A stretch of 64,000 nt of DNA from Rhodospirillaceae bacterium. GTDB lineage: Bacteria > Pseudomonadota > Alphaproteobacteria > DSM-16000 > Inquilinaceae. The position numbers and the translations under genes were made by a program. The stretch lies in the NCBI GenBank assembly GCA_020638595.1, contig JACKIG010000017.1, positions 1 to 64,000 of the forward strand. Reading direction: 5' to 3'. Within the stretch, counting starts at the first letter, position 1, and each line of letters opens with the position of its first letter. The notes beneath the pieces are model-generated. The model ran no database searches and was not told where the DNA came from. It saw nothing but the letters and a program-made list of their open reading frames with translations. Shown here piece after piece: positions 1 to 8,894 of this stretch.

Positions 1-213
1 GCCTGGCACCTGCTGGCCACGGCCTATGGCCGCCAGGGCGACCTGGGCATGGCGGCCCTGTCCCTGGCGGAAGAGGCGCTGGCCCAGGGCGACGGCCGGA
101 CCGCGCTGGACCAGGCGCACCGTGCGGAAGCGCAGCTTGCCTATGGCTCGCCGGGGTGGCTGCGCCTGCAAGACGTGCTGAGGGTGGCCGAAGACCTCGC
201 CGACGAGGATTAG
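1..213 (+). CDS. C-terminal end of a TPR-containing M48-type metalloprotease (partial)
   Basis: The reading frame is open from the first base and ends at TAG, giving 70 residues with the 5' part outside the window. The fragment is Ala/Leu-rich and helical, with a TPR-like stretch (HLLATAYGRQGDLGMAALSL followed by AEEALAQGD) and an acidic end. This resembles the C-terminal TPR tail of BepA/YfgC-type periplasmic M48 proteases, which in alphaproteobacteria are often followed by a DsbA-family gene, as here. The protease catalytic domain is not in view, so the family rests on the tail and on context. A TPR protein of another kind is possible. Confidence 0.55.
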   Translation, partial: AWHLLATAYGRQGDLGMAALSLAEEALAQGDGRTALDQAHRAEAQLAYGSPGWLRLQDVLRVAEDLADED

Positions 214-331
214 CCCCCCCCCGCGTGCTCAAAATATCGTGACGGCGGTCATCTGCCCGCTTGTTCCGCCACAATTGGGCGGTCATGTTCGTTTGCTAGC
301 GATCCTAACCACCGCAGGAACACCCCCAGTG

Positions 332-1084
332 ATGCCGATCAGCCCGACCTCTGGACTTCGCTCCGCAATCGCCGCCAGCTGCATGGTCCTTGCCGCGACC
401 GGTTCTGCCCTGGCCCTGGACCTGACGACGGGCGATCGCGAGGAGATCGAGCAGGTCGTCCGCCAGTTCCTCTTGGACAATCCCGATGTGGTTGTCGAGG
501 CGCTGAACATCTATCAGTCGCGCCAGGAGGCAGCGGAAGCCGAGCAGCAGCGCGCCCAGGTGGTGGCCAATCGCGATGACCTGCTGTTCCGCTCCACCTC
601 GCCGGTGCTGGGCAATCCCGACGGCGACGTGACGCTGGTGGAGTTCTTCGACTACCAGTGCGGCTACTGCAAGCGCATGCTGGACAACGTCTTCGAGGCC
701 ATCGATGACGATGCCAACCTGCGCGTGGTGTTCAAGGAATTCCCGATCCTGGGCCCGTCGTCGATGACCGCGGCCCAGGCCGCCCTGGCGTCGCAGGCGC
801 AGGGGCTGTACACGGAATTCCACTATGCCCTGATGGACCATCGCGGCCAGCTGACCGATGACGCGATCTTCGCCATTGCCGCCGAGGTCGGCCTGGACGT
901 GGACCGCCTGCGTGCCGACATGACCAGCGATGCGGTGATGGGTGAGATCCGTGCCAACCATGCCCTGGCCCAGACGCTGGGCATCAACGGTACGCCGGCC
1001 TTCGTCATCGGCGACGAGGTCGTGCCTGGCGCGGTCGGGCTGGAGGTGCTGGAGACCATGATCACCGGTGCCCGCGGCAGCTGA
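332..1084 (+). CDS. DsbA-family thiol:disulfide oxidoreductase (Com1-like)
   Basis: A 250-residue exported thioredoxin-fold protein predicted to oxidise or isomerise disulfides in the periplasm. The start at 332 is chosen because it is followed by a typical signal peptide (basic N-terminus, hydrophobic core, SALA-L cleavage region); an upstream in-frame extension lacks that structure. After a short helical N-terminal segment the DsbA domain begins around residue 90. The active site CGYC is seen in FFDYQCGYCKRM, and the cis-proline loop is seen as GTPAF near the C-terminus. The gene lies 118 bases after the protease-tail gene on the same strand and ends against a strong hairpin. Similar proteins are annotated as DsbA-family or 27-kDa outer membrane Com1-like proteins. 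Confidence 0.87.
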   Translation: MPISPTSGLRSAIAASCMVLAATGSALALDLTTGDREEIEQVVRQFLLDNPDVVVEALNIYQSRQEAAEAEQQRAQVVANRDDLLFRSTSPVLGNPDGDVTLVEFFDYQCGYCKRMLDNVFEAIDDDANLRVVFKEFPILGPSSMTAAQAALASQAQGLYTEFHYALMDHRGQLTDDAIFAIAAEVGLDVDRLRADMTSDAVMGEIRANHALAQTLGINGTPAFVIGDEVVPGAVGLEVLETMITGARGS

Positions 1085-1092
1085 AGCCGGAC

Positions 1093-1119
1093 CCGGTCAC
1101 GCCGATCGGGCGTGACCGG
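1093..1119. terminator. Hairpin between convergent genes
   Basis: A perfect 11-bp inverted repeat (CCGGTCACGCC / GGCGTGACCGG) with a 5-base loop lies just after the DsbA-like stop and before the convergent end of maiA. There is no T-run, so it is a stem-only, possibly bidirectional, termination signal by inference. Confidence 0.55.
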
Positions 1120-1156
1120 ATCGGCCCCCGGCACCGGGCGCACGGGGGGATGACCT

Positions 1157-1798
1157 TCACAGGTCGGCGTCGGGCTGGCGGTCCGGCCAGGCGCCGCTGA
1201 ACGCCTCCAGCTCCAGGCAGGCGGCGTTGATGCGGCGGATCGTCGGATAGGCGTCCAGCGGGCAGCCGACGCGGCCCGCATTGTAGACCTGCGGCACCAG
1301 GCAGATATCGGCCAGGCCGGGGCTGTCGCCATGGCAGAAGCGGCCCGTCTCCGGGCTTTCCGCCAGCAGCCGTTCCAGGGCCGTGAAGCCTTCGCCGATC
1401 CAGTGGCGCGACCAGGCGGTGGCATCGGCGTCGGCGACCTTCAGCACGTCGCGCAGGTACATCATCACCTTCAGGTTGTTGATGGGGTGGATGTCGCAGG
1501 CGATGATCTGGGCCAGCGCTTTGACGCGCGCCCGACCCTCCGGTCCGGGCGGCAGCAGCGGCGGCCGGGGGACCGTTTCGTCCAGGTACTCGATGATCGC
1601 GAGGGATTGCGTCAGCACCGTCGTACCCGTGTCCAGCGCCGGAACGAAGCGCTGCGGGTTGACCGCGGCATAGTCCCGCGCCACCTGGTCGCCGCGGCGC
1701 AGGTGAATGGGGATATGCTCCACCGCCACGCCTTTCAGCGCCAGGGCGATGCGCACCCGGAAGGCCGCGGACGAGCGGAAATAGGTGTAGAGTTTCAT
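1157..1798 (-). CDS. maiA: Maleylacetoacetate isomerase (zeta-class glutathione S-transferase)
   Basis: A 213-residue zeta-class GST, the usual size. It would isomerise maleylacetoacetate to fumarylacetoacetate with glutathione in tyrosine/homogentisate breakdown. The diagnostic N-terminal motif is present (FRSSAAFRVRIALALKG), with the family's Ser-Ser pair followed by R-V-R. The zeta-class NPQ-xFVP segment (NPQRFVPAL) and the SLAIIEYLDE glutathione-binding stretch follow, and the all-helical C-terminal domain contains the conserved LADICLVPQVYNA. The start at MKLYTYFRSS was chosen because upstream codons encode a non-conserved Arg/Gly-rich extension. No other homogentisate-pathway gene is in the window, so it is isolated here. 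Confidence 0.9.
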   Translation of the reverse strand: MKLYTYFRSSAAFRVRIALALKGVAVEHIPIHLRRGDQVARDYAAVNPQRFVPALDTGTTVLTQSLAIIEYLDETVPRPPLLPPGPEGRARVKALAQIIACDIHPINNLKVMMYLRDVLKVADADATAWSRHWIGEGFTALERLLAESPETGRFCHGDSPGLADICLVPQVYNAGRVGCPLDAYPTIRRINAACLELEAFSGAWPDRQPDADL

Positions 1799-1870
1799 GC
1801 CGATCCCCATCGCCGGCCGGCCGGGCCGGCCCCTTGCCCCATCCATCCCGCGAGTGTGCAGGCCCGCCCC

Positions 1871-2523
1871 ATGACCGCGCAACCATCCATCCCCGTCTTC
1901 GACGTCGGGGCCGTGCTGATCGACTGGAACCCCCGCTACCTCTACCGCAAGCTGTTCGACGACGAGGCGGCGATGGAGACCTTCCTGGCCACCGTGTGCA
2001 CGCCCGCCTGGAACCTGGAGATGGACGCCGGCCGCCCGTGGGATGAGGCCATCGCCGAACTGGTCGCTCGCTTTCCCGACCAGGCGCCGTTGATCCGTGC
2101 CTTCCGCGACCGCTGGCCGGAGATGGTGTCGGGCCCGCTGGACGACACCGTGGATATCCTGGCGGCGCCGGAAAGTGGCTTCGCCCCGCCCGCCGTCTGG
2201 CGCCGATCACCAAACTGGCGGAGAAACGCCCGAGCGCCCGCCGTAATTTCGGCTCGGTTCTCGACGGTATCGTCGTCTCCGGCGATCGGCTTCCAATCGC
2301 TTCGGTTGCCGGAAAGATCCACCACCGCCTGCTTGACACCCACGGCCTGACGCCGCCGATCATTGTTCACCGCGACGGCACGCCCGCGAACGGAGGGCAG
2401 GGTCAGCCGCATCACGTCCGGGCCACCCAGCGGCAGGGCTGCGCCAGCGTGCGGGATGCTGTGACCGCCTGTCGGTGCGATCGCTCGACGGTGATATGGT
2501 TGATCTGCTGGAGTAGTCGGTGA
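1871..2523 (+). pseudogene. Broken HAD-family hydrolase
   Basis: The first frame begins at ATG 1871 and gives a convincing haloacid-dehalogenase N-terminus: nucleophile motif VFDVGAVLIDWNPRYLYRKL, then cap-domain sequence up to DTVDILAA near 2166. Conserved HAD sequence then resumes in another frame: APITKLAEKRPSARRNFG resembles the ITNWSAEKF-xARR-F motif II region, and VLDGIVVSGD and HHRLLDTHGLTP resemble the later HAD blocks. Between them the expected motif-III lysine segment is scrambled, and the motif-IV acidic pair is poorly preserved (HRDGTPAN in place of a DD-PAN type sequence). This looks like one ancestral gene inactivated by a frameshift near 2165 plus later decay. The end is taken at the stop of the second frame. 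Sequence error could explain the shift but not the scrambled blocks. Confidence 0.6.
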
Positions 2524-3644
2524 TAACTGGTGATACGCATCTCGCCGCGCGTGGATGGGCATGGCGTCAACGGAACTCTGTCACCGGAAACGCAGGGACT
2601 GCATTGTGTCGTCGATCCTCGCCGTCGATCCTGTCATCGGAACCCCGGCGTCCGATCCATCCGTCCAGACGCGTGTAGCCGGCCAGGATGTTCTTGGCCC
2701 AGCAAAAGGGCCGCGCGTCGTCGGCGGCGTCGCGCCCGCGACCGTGATGCGCCGATGCAAGCAGTACCGTTGTGCGTCAGCGTCACCGGGGCGGCGCCCA
2801 GATACCTCCATCCACGGGCAAAGTCCATCGGCGAGGCATGGTGGCGGCTGGGCCGATACTGGTTGCCGCCGGAAAAGCGCCGATGTCTTCGCGCGTGCGG
2901 TGGATCGCTGATGCGCGCGCCACGCCGGTGCTCCCGGCAGGTTCTGCCGCCGCGGTGGCGCGGAAATGCCTTTGAATAGCGTGGTCACGGGCCAGTACGA
3001 AATCGCAGATGGTCGCATGCGCCAGTCGCAAAGCAACAGGCGTTGCGTCCGAGTGGTCGGTCCGGCAAGAAGCGGCCGCCCAGTGAACAGGAAGCGCTTC
3101 TGGCGACAGGGTTTGCGACGCTGCACTGGCGTCCCAGCCGACGGGAAGTCGCCGTCCTGGTCGTCGCGGATCGCGCCGGTTCGTACCCAGCGTTCCCGCG
3201 GGCGCTGGCGTCGGCCGCACCAGCGCCGGGCTGAAGCTGTCGCGATAAGCTTTACCGGCACCGCCGGGAGGATCAGCGGATCGGCCACTTCCAGATAGCT
3301 GACGCGCTGAAAGTAGTGGACGTTCAACAGCACGATCGTCGCGTCAGGCCGGCATCTGATAGCCGGAAAGTTCGCAGCCGAACTGATCTGCGGCGTGTCC
3401 CTGGCTTGTATCGTGCCAGGGCGTCCCTTGGCCCATCCGGCACAACGATAGCGACAAGAGACGCCCCTGGATACTGGTGTCGATAGCCGGGCCGCGACCG
3501 TCTTCGCGGCGAAGCTGCTGGCCGACGCCTGTCTCGGCAGGCCATATCCTGCCGCGGGTCTGGGGTGGCGGCTGTCAGTCGCAGCGGGTCGCGGCTGTGG
3601 GTAGTCGCGCCTGATATAGTGGGCGCAACGGCCGGGTGTACCGA
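2524..3644. other. No intact gene; degraded coding remnants
   Basis: About 1.1 kb without a gene I can support. Open frames exist in several phases, as expected at this GC content, but none has a ribosome site plus family-like sequence. On the minus strand short protein-like runs switch frame. About 2580-2720 reads PFCWAKNILAGYTRLDGWIG, while 2730-2830 reads FARGWRYLGAAPVTLTHNG in a neighbouring phase. About 3250-3350 reads LLNVHYFQRVSYLEVADPLI. This fits a minus-strand gene or genes decayed by frameshifts, but I do not recognise the family. Confidence 0.35.
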
Positions 3645-3929
3645 TCACCGAGCGGAACGGAATCCACGTCCTCCACCACGTCGATGCCCGAAGTTCCACC
3701 GCAGGATCATGTGGATGGTGTCGCCGTCGAACCGCCAGAGGCCTCTGCCCCAGTCCTCGAACCAGACATTGCCGTCGCCGTCCAGGCCCATGCCATAGTC
3801 GCTGGCGCAGGTGCCGTCCAGGCTCCAGGTCCCGACCAGGTCGTCGCGTGCGACCTGCTGGGCGCCGGCGGCAGTCGTCAGGGCGGCCAGGGCGGCAGCG
3901 GTGATTGCCGTCGGGAACCGGAGGGGCAT
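3645..3929 (-). CDS. Small secreted protein, probably truncated by frameshift
   Basis: ATG 3929 has a good upstream GAAGGA and starts a clear signal peptide (MPLRFPTAITAAALAALTTA with an AGA-Q cleavage site). The mature part (VGTWSLDGTCASDYGMGLDG onward) resembles small lipocalin-like periplasmic proteins that open with a GTW motif, but no specific family is assigned. After DTIHMILRWNFG the frame runs into low-complexity Arg/Gly and stops at 94 residues. One base out of phase, the sequence continues in a protein-like way (IDVVEDVDSVPLGDRYTR). A single frameshift near 3680 therefore probably removed the natural C-terminus. It borders the decayed tract downstream. Confidence 0.5.
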   Translation of the reverse strand: MPLRFPTAITAAALAALTTAAGAQQVARDDLVGTWSLDGTCASDYGMGLDGDGNVWFEDWGRGLWRFDGDTIHMILRWNFGHRRGGGRGFRSAR

Positions 3930-4075
3930 CGTCGCATCCTTCTGCTGGTGTGGGCGTGGGCGTGGGCCGGCACGCGCCGGCGCCGCCTCGCGCCGGAAGC
4001 ATGGCATGGCTGCGCCGCGGCCGGAACAGGCGATGCGGGCAAGGGGCGTGCCGGCCCGTCACTGCCCCCGGGGTC

Positions 4076-4729
4076 TCAATACCCGAGGATGGCCGTCGAC
4101 CCTCCGGTGCCGAAGCCGTGTCCGCCGGAAGACCCGCCGGACCCGCGATCGTCGCGACAGTGGAACTTGTCGCCCATCCAGTAGGACTTCGACTTCTTGA
4201 TCCAGGTCTGGCAGTTCTCGCAGGGATCCTTCAGCCCGCCCTTGGATTTCTCGATCGGGTAGAAGGTGACGAAGACGAGATCGGGCAGGCTCTCCCCCCA
4301 ACTGGCCGCGATGGACACGGCGCACGCCTCCGCACAGTTGCACAGCGGCCGGTCGATCGGCCCGGAGGTGACGCTCCCCACCTCCTGCTCGAACCGGCGC
4401 TCCCGCCGTTCGGATTGGGTCGTGTCCCGGCCGAAGGACACGGTGCGGTATCCGCCCGACTTCGGCACCCGGTAGGTCATGCCGCCGGAATACGAACTGT
4501 AGCCGACGTAGAAGTCGCCGCTGCGGGGGCTGTAGGCATAGCAGAGGTCGGAATGTCCGCGCTTGCCCGGGAAGGGTGCCGATCCCATCCCCTCGACGGA
4601 GGTGTCCGTCATCTGGCGCGGGCTATAGTCTTCCGCGTCCCGTTTGCGACGCTCGCGTGCGCGGTCGACGACCTCCTCCATGAACTCCCTGACATTGCGC
4701 CAATCACCGCCCAACCAGTCTTCGCACAT
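4076..4729 (-). CDS. Putative zinc-dependent deaminase-fold protein
   Basis: A 217-residue protein with no signal peptide. The start ATG 4729 is set by GGAGGG eight bases upstream; the longer frame upstream lacks such a site. The N-terminal 115 residues are charged and carry no recognised domain. The second half shows the two metal-binding signatures of the cytidine-deaminase superfamily: C-A-E at residues 132-134 in NCAEACAVSIAASWG, then PCENC at 169-173. They are separated by a hydrophobic strand (LVFVTFYPI), as in that fold. Families with this layout include nucleotide and nucleic-acid deaminases and toxin-type deaminases such as YwqJ-like domains. The C-terminus is Gly/Ser-rich. The neighbours are a decayed locus and a secreted-protein remnant, so context does not identify a substrate, and no immunity gene is evident. 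Confidence 0.55.
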   Translation of the reverse strand: MCEDWLGGDWRNVREFMEEVVDRARERRKRDAEDYSPRQMTDTSVEGMGSAPFPGKRGHSDLCYAYSPRSGDFYVGYSSYSGGMTYRVPKSGGYRTVSFGRDTTQSERRERRFEQEVGSVTSGPIDRPLCNCAEACAVSIAASWGESLPDLVFVTFYPIEKSKGGLKDPCENCQTWIKKSKSYWMGDKFHCRDDRGSGGSSGGHGFGTGGSTAILGY

Positions 4730-5095
4730 CGCCAGTTCCCTCCAGTGAATGCCGTGGTTGCAGCCACCTTGCCGATGCCCGGGAGAGTGCGGCCCGCCGG
4801 CCGGGCGATCCGCGGCTTGCGCGGCAGGGATCGCATCCGGCCGTGTGTATCGCGCCGGGACCCCGCAACAACCCGCGGGTTCCCCCTTCACGCGCGATCC
4901 GATGCAGTCCAACGCCGCATCGGCGGCCCACATGGCCAATCACCGCCATCGGCCGTTGCCGGATCCCGGTGACATATGGGCCTGCATCTCTGTCGCGGGA
5001 CTCTGCGGCAGGGTCCCGGACAATGCAAATAGAAAACGAAGAGTCGCAGGGGCCGGGCGACTAATGGTTTCAGTGTCAACGACCGACTGCCGGCG

Positions 5096-5881
5096 TCACC
5101 GCCCGAAAACCGGTCCGTCAAGAAACGCCGTCGCTGCCTGCACGAAGCGGTCCGGCTGGTCAGCGTGGAGGTAGTGGCCGGCGTCGGGAATGGTGATGAC
5201 GTCGGCGGCGGGAAACAGGCTCAGGATGGCGTCGTGGTGACGCGGCATGACATAGCCGGACCGTCCGCCCGCCAGGAAGCGGGCCGGGCCGTCATAGGTG
5301 GCGCCGCGGGGCGGGCGGAAATCGGTCAGCAGGTTGGCGTTGGCGCGCAGGGCCGCCAGGTTGACCCGCCAGCGGAAGCGGCCGCCTTCCTGTACGACGT
5401 TCTGCAGGATGAAGCTGCGGGTTCCCGGCTCGGGGATCAGGCCGCTCAAGTCCTCGTCCAGCTCCGACCGCCGCTCGGTGCCGTCCAGTTGCAGGTCGAA
5501 CGCCGATTCGACGTGCTCCAGCAGGCTCTCGCGATAGGGGATCGGCGCAATGTCGACCACCAGGATGCCGGCGATGCGGTCCGGGGCCATCAGGGCGGCC
5601 ATCATCGCCGTCTTGCCGCCCAGGCTGTGTCCGATGACGGCGGCCGAGCCCAGGTGGCGGGCCGTCAGGAAGGCGTCCAGGTCTGCCGCCATCGCGTCGA
5701 AGCCCATGGCGTCGGCCCAGGGACTGTCGCCATGGTTGCGCAGGTCGACGCTGTAGACGTGGAAGCGGCGGGCCAGGGCGCGCGCCACGCTGGCCCAGTT
5801 GCGCGACGACCCGAACAGGCCGTGCAGGATGACAACCGGCGGGCCGCTGCCGATCGCTCGGTAGGCAAGGTCTACGGCCAT
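5096..5881 (-). CDS. Alpha/beta-fold hydrolase (YbfF/ABHD11-like esterase)
   Basis: A 261-residue single-domain alpha/beta hydrolase without signal peptide, hence cytoplasmic. The family opening VVILHGLFGSSRNW supplies the oxyanion hole. DLRNHGDSPW is the RNHG-S motif typical of YbfF/ABHD11 esterases. The nucleophile elbow is GHSLGGKTAM near residue 94, and the catalytic histidine is in GHYLHADQPDRF close to the end. The family cleaves short-chain acyl esters or thioesters in vitro; the physiological substrate is unknown. It is followed on the same strand by nothing close, and the SGNH gene starts upstream with a 43-base gap, so the two may be co-transcribed. Confidence 0.85.
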   Translation of the reverse strand: MAVDLAYRAIGSGPPVVILHGLFGSSRNWASVARALARRFHVYSVDLRNHGDSPWADAMGFDAMAADLDAFLTARHLGSAAVIGHSLGGKTAMMAALMAPDRIAGILVVDIAPIPYRESLLEHVESAFDLQLDGTERRSELDEDLSGLIPEPGTRSFILQNVVQEGGRFRWRVNLAALRANANLLTDFRPPRGATYDGPARFLAGGRSGYVMPRHHDAILSLFPAADVITIPDAGHYLHADQPDRFVQAATAFLDGPVFGR

Positions 5882-5924
5882 GGGCGGATGTCCCCCTGCA
5901 CTGCGCCGCCGCGTGCGGACTGCC

Positions 5925-6695
5925 TCACTCTTCGAGACTGCTCCAGTCGACGCCGGGGCGCAGGTGCACCATCAGGTCGGCTTCGATGCGGTCAAGGATG
6001 TGGTTGGCGATCAGGCGATAGCCGTTGGGCGAGAAATGGATGCCGTCGCCGTCGCGGAACCGCTCGGCCCGGCCGTTGCCGAAGTCCCGGAATTCCGCAT
6101 AGGCGCCGTCGACGGCCGTCAGCTTGTAGAGGTCGATCAGGACGGCGGCGCAGCCTTCCTCCGACAGGACGGTGTATTGCACGCGGCGGACATGGGCCTC
6201 GAACGGCTCGGCGAACATGCGCCGGCCCAGGATGGGGGTACCGACCCAATAGGTGGGGATGCCGCGGTCGGTGGCGGTGCGGATCATCTCGCGCATCCGC
6301 TGCGCATAGGCCTGCTGCCACCGGTCGTCATAGAAGGTGCCGCCGCCGATGGGCATGCCGACGTCATTGACCCCGGCCATCAGCACGACGATGTCGACGG
6401 GCGGATCGGGCTGCTGCAGGCGCGTCTGCAACGTTGCCAGCAGGTCCTGGCCGGGCCGCACGATCACGCCGCCGCCGGTGAAGACGTACGGTTCCACCAC
6501 CGCATTGCGCCACGCGCGGCCACGGGCGGCCAGCAGCAGGTCCATATGGGCGGACACCCCGTGGCCCAGGCTGTCGCCGACGAACAGGATGCGCCGGACC
6601 GGGTGGTCCTGCGCCATGCCCGCGCTGCACCAGAAAACGGCAAGCCACAGGACAAGCGCCGCGAACGCGGCCGGTCGACGCGTTGGGATCGGCAT
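5925..6695 (-). CDS. Exported SGNH/GDSL-type hydrolase (DUF459-like)
   Basis: A 256-residue protein with a cleavable signal peptide (hydrophobic AAFALVLWL-type core, cleavage near GMAQD). The SGNH blocks are visible: ILFVGDSLGHGV carries the nucleophile serine, VVLMAGVNDVG has the block III Gly and Asn, and the C-terminal DGIHFSPNGYRLIANHI has the Asp/His pair. Internal YWVGTPILGRRMF is typical of DUF459 periplasmic SGNH proteins associated with polysaccharide or cell-envelope esters. The substrate is not predictable. It sits just upstream of the alpha/beta hydrolase on the same strand. Confidence 0.83.
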   Translation of the reverse strand: MPIPTRRPAAFAALVLWLAVFWCSAGMAQDHPVRRILFVGDSLGHGVSAHMDLLLAARGRAWRNAVVEPYVFTGGGVIVRPGQDLLATLQTRLQQPDPPVDIVVLMAGVNDVGMPIGGGTFYDDRWQQAYAQRMREMIRTATDRGIPTYWVGTPILGRRMFAEPFEAHVRRVQYTVLSEEGCAAVLIDLYKLTAVDGAYAEFRDFGNGRAERFRDGDGIHFSPNGYRLIANHILDRIEADLMVHLRPGVDWSSLEE

Positions 6696-6823
6696 CGGCG
6701 GATCGGGGGTTCCGGATCGCTGCGGGGTCGGGGCAGGGGGCCGGCGGCAGCCGGACGCCGGCCGTCATAGCGGAAACGCCGGCGGCGCGCCAAGATGCGG
6801 CGCGCCGCAATGGCCCGGGTGCG

Positions 6824-7936
6824 TCAATACTGAACGACGGCGCGGATCGATTCGCCCCGATGCATCAGGTCGAAGCCCTCGTTGATCCGCTCCAGCGGCA
6901 GGATGTGGGTGATCAGGTCGTCGATGTTGATCTTGCCGTCCATGTACCAGTCGACGATGCGCGGCACGTCGGTGCGGCCGCGCGCGCCGCCGAAGGCGGT
7001 GCCCCGCCACACCCGGCCCGTGACCAGCTGGAACGGGCGGGTGGAGATTTCCTGTCCGGCGCCGGCGACGCCGATGATCACGCTTTCGCCCCAGCCCTTG
7101 TGGCAGCATTCCAGCGCCTGGCGCATCAGTTTGACGTTGCCGACGCATTCGAAGGAATAGTCGGCACCGCCGCCGGTCAGGTTGACCAGATAGGGGACCA
7201 CCTCGCCTTCCGGCATCTCGCCCGGGTTGACGAAATGCGTCATGCCGAATTTCTCGGCGATGGCCCGCTTGTCGGGGTTCAGGTCGACGCCGACGATCAT
7301 GTCGGCCCCCACCAGTCGCGCCCCCTGGATGACGTTGAGGCCGATACCGCCGAGGCCGAAGACGACGACCTTCGATCCGGGCTCCACCTTCGCCGTGAAG
7401 ATCACCGCGCCGATGCCCGTGGTGACGCCGCAGCCGATGTAGCAGACCTTGTCGAAGGGCGCGTCGGGCCGGATCTTCGCCACCGCGATTTCCGGCAGCA
7501 CGGTGAAGTTGGCGAAGGTCGACGTGCCCATGTAGTGCAGCAGCGGCTTGCCGCCGAGGGAGAAACGGCTGGTGCCGTCGGGCATCAGGCCCTGGCCCTG
7601 GGTGGAGCGAATCGCCTGGCACAGATTGGTCTTGGGGTGCAGGCAATAGTCGCATTCCCGGCATTCCGGGGTGTAGAGCGGGATGACGTGGTCGCCGGGC
7701 TTCACCGACTTCACGCCTTCGCCGACCTCCACCACGATGCCTGCGCCCTCATGCCCCAGGATCGTTGGGAATGCGCCTTCGGGGTCCGCGCCGGACAGCG
7801 TGAATTCATCGGTGTGGCAGATGCCGGTGGCCTTGATCTCCACCAGCACCTCGCCGGCCTTCGGGCCTTCCAGGTGCACGGTCTCGATCGACAGCGGCTG
7901 GCCGGCGGCGTGGGCGACGGCGGCGCGGACATCCAT
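6824..7936 (-). CDS. frmA: S-(hydroxymethyl)glutathione dehydrogenase / class III alcohol dehydrogenase
   Basis: 370 residues, the normal length. It oxidises S-hydroxymethylglutathione, the formaldehyde-glutathione adduct, with NAD+ in formaldehyde detoxification. Catalytic zinc ligands lie in GICHTDEFTLSGADPEG and LGHEGAGIV. The structural zinc site is the four-cysteine lobe in ECRECDYCLHPKTNLC. The Rossmann motif is FGLGGIGLNVIQG, followed by GVDLNPDK. The class III signature is strong throughout (GCGVTTGIGAVI, TAFGGARGRTDVP). Start ATG 7936 is preceded by GGAGAGAC. The frmB esterase is not adjacent; the divergent hydrolase gene at 8078 is a different family. Confidence 0.95.
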   Translation of the reverse strand: MDVRAAVAHAAGQPLSIETVHLEGPKAGEVLVEIKATGICHTDEFTLSGADPEGAFPTILGHEGAGIVVEVGEGVKSVKPGDHVIPLYTPECRECDYCLHPKTNLCQAIRSTQGQGLMPDGTSRFSLGGKPLLHYMGTSTFANFTVLPEIAVAKIRPDAPFDKVCYIGCGVTTGIGAVIFTAKVEPGSKVVVFGLGGIGLNVIQGARLVGADMIVGVDLNPDKRAIAEKFGMTHFVNPGEMPEGEVVPYLVNLTGGGADYSFECVGNVKLMRQALECCHKGWGESVIIGVAGAGQEISTRPFQLVTGRVWRGTAFGGARGRTDVPRIVDWYMDGKINIDDLITHILPLERINEGFDLMHRGESIRAVVQY

Positions 7937-8077
7937 GGTCTTGTCTCTCCCTGAACGGATTGCGGCTGCTGGGCGTCTTGCTGCGGCGGAGTTTGCGTCC
8001 TCCGGCGCGATACGGCAACGTCGGGACACAAGGTGCTGCTCTGCCAACCGTCCCGAAACCCGAAAGGGCGCCCCGCA

Positions 8078-8875
8078 ATGTCGCGTTCAGCCGCTCCGCT
8101 TCTGGCCAGGCCGGAAGTCCTTCAGGTGCTGTTCCATCCGCGGGCGGAACCGCGGATGACCCGCATCGACGACACCGCCCATGCCGTGACCATCACGGCC
8201 GACGACGGCACGCGGCTGGGCGGCAAGGTCTTCGTGGCGTCGGCGACCGCGCCGGCCATCCTCTACTTCCACGGCAATGGCGAGATCGCCGCGGACTACG
8301 ACGGCCTGTCGTCCATCTACAACCAGCTTGGCATGACGCTGTTCGTCGCCGACTATCGCGGCTATGGCGCCAGCGAGGGCTGGCCCGACGGGCCGAGCCT
8401 GCTGGCCGACGCCCGCGCGACCTGGGCGCAGACGCCGGGCATTCTCGAAGGCCTGGGCCTGGCGCCGGCCAGCCTGCACGTCATGGGACGGTCGCTGGGC
8501 AGCGCCGCGGCGCTGGAGATCCTGGCGACTGCTGAGACGCCGCCCGACGGCCTGATCATCGAAAGCGGCTTTGCCCATACCCTGGCGCTGATCGAGCGCC
8601 TGGGCGGCTTCCGGATCTCCGGGGCGGAGGAGGCGCGCGACGGTTTCGGCAACCTCGACAAGATCGCCCGCGCCAAGGTGCCGACCGTCATCATCCACGG
8701 GACGGAAGACTGGATCATCCCCGTCGACGACGGCAGGGCCTTGCACCAGGCTGCGGCAGGGGCGCCCAAGCGGCTGGTCGAGATCCCCGGCGCCGGGCAC
8801 AACGACCTGATGATGGTCGACCAGCGGTCCTATTTCCTGGCCGTGCGCAACCTGGTCGTCGCCGGGTCGGTCTGA
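8078..8875 (+). CDS. Alpha/beta hydrolase (ABHD13/BEM46-like)
   Basis: A 265-residue hydrolase; ATG 8078 is supported by AAAGGG about nine bases upstream. The family pattern is clear: LYFHGNGEIAADYDGL for the oxyanion turn, FVADYRGYGASEGWP, nucleophile elbow GRSLGSAAALE, VIIHGTEDWIIPVDDGR with the acid residue, and GAGHNDLM with the histidine. This GRSLGS type resembles BEM46/ABHD13-like serine hydrolases. There is no signal peptide or transmembrane segment, and the substrate is unknown. It is divergent from frmA with a 141-base shared upstream region, and its 3' end runs into a long inverted repeat. Confidence 0.82.
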   Translation: MSRSAAPLLARPEVLQVLFHPRAEPRMTRIDDTAHAVTITADDGTRLGGKVFVASATAPAILYFHGNGEIAADYDGLSSIYNQLGMTLFVADYRGYGASEGWPDGPSLLADARATWAQTPGILEGLGLAPASLHVMGRSLGSAAALEILATAETPPDGLIIESGFAHTLALIERLGGFRISGAEEARDGFGNLDKIARAKVPTVIIHGTEDWIIPVDDGRALHQAAAGAPKRLVEIPGAGHNDLMMVDQRSYFLAVRNLVVAGSV

Positions 8876-8894
8876 TCGGCGCCGGCAGTTCGCA

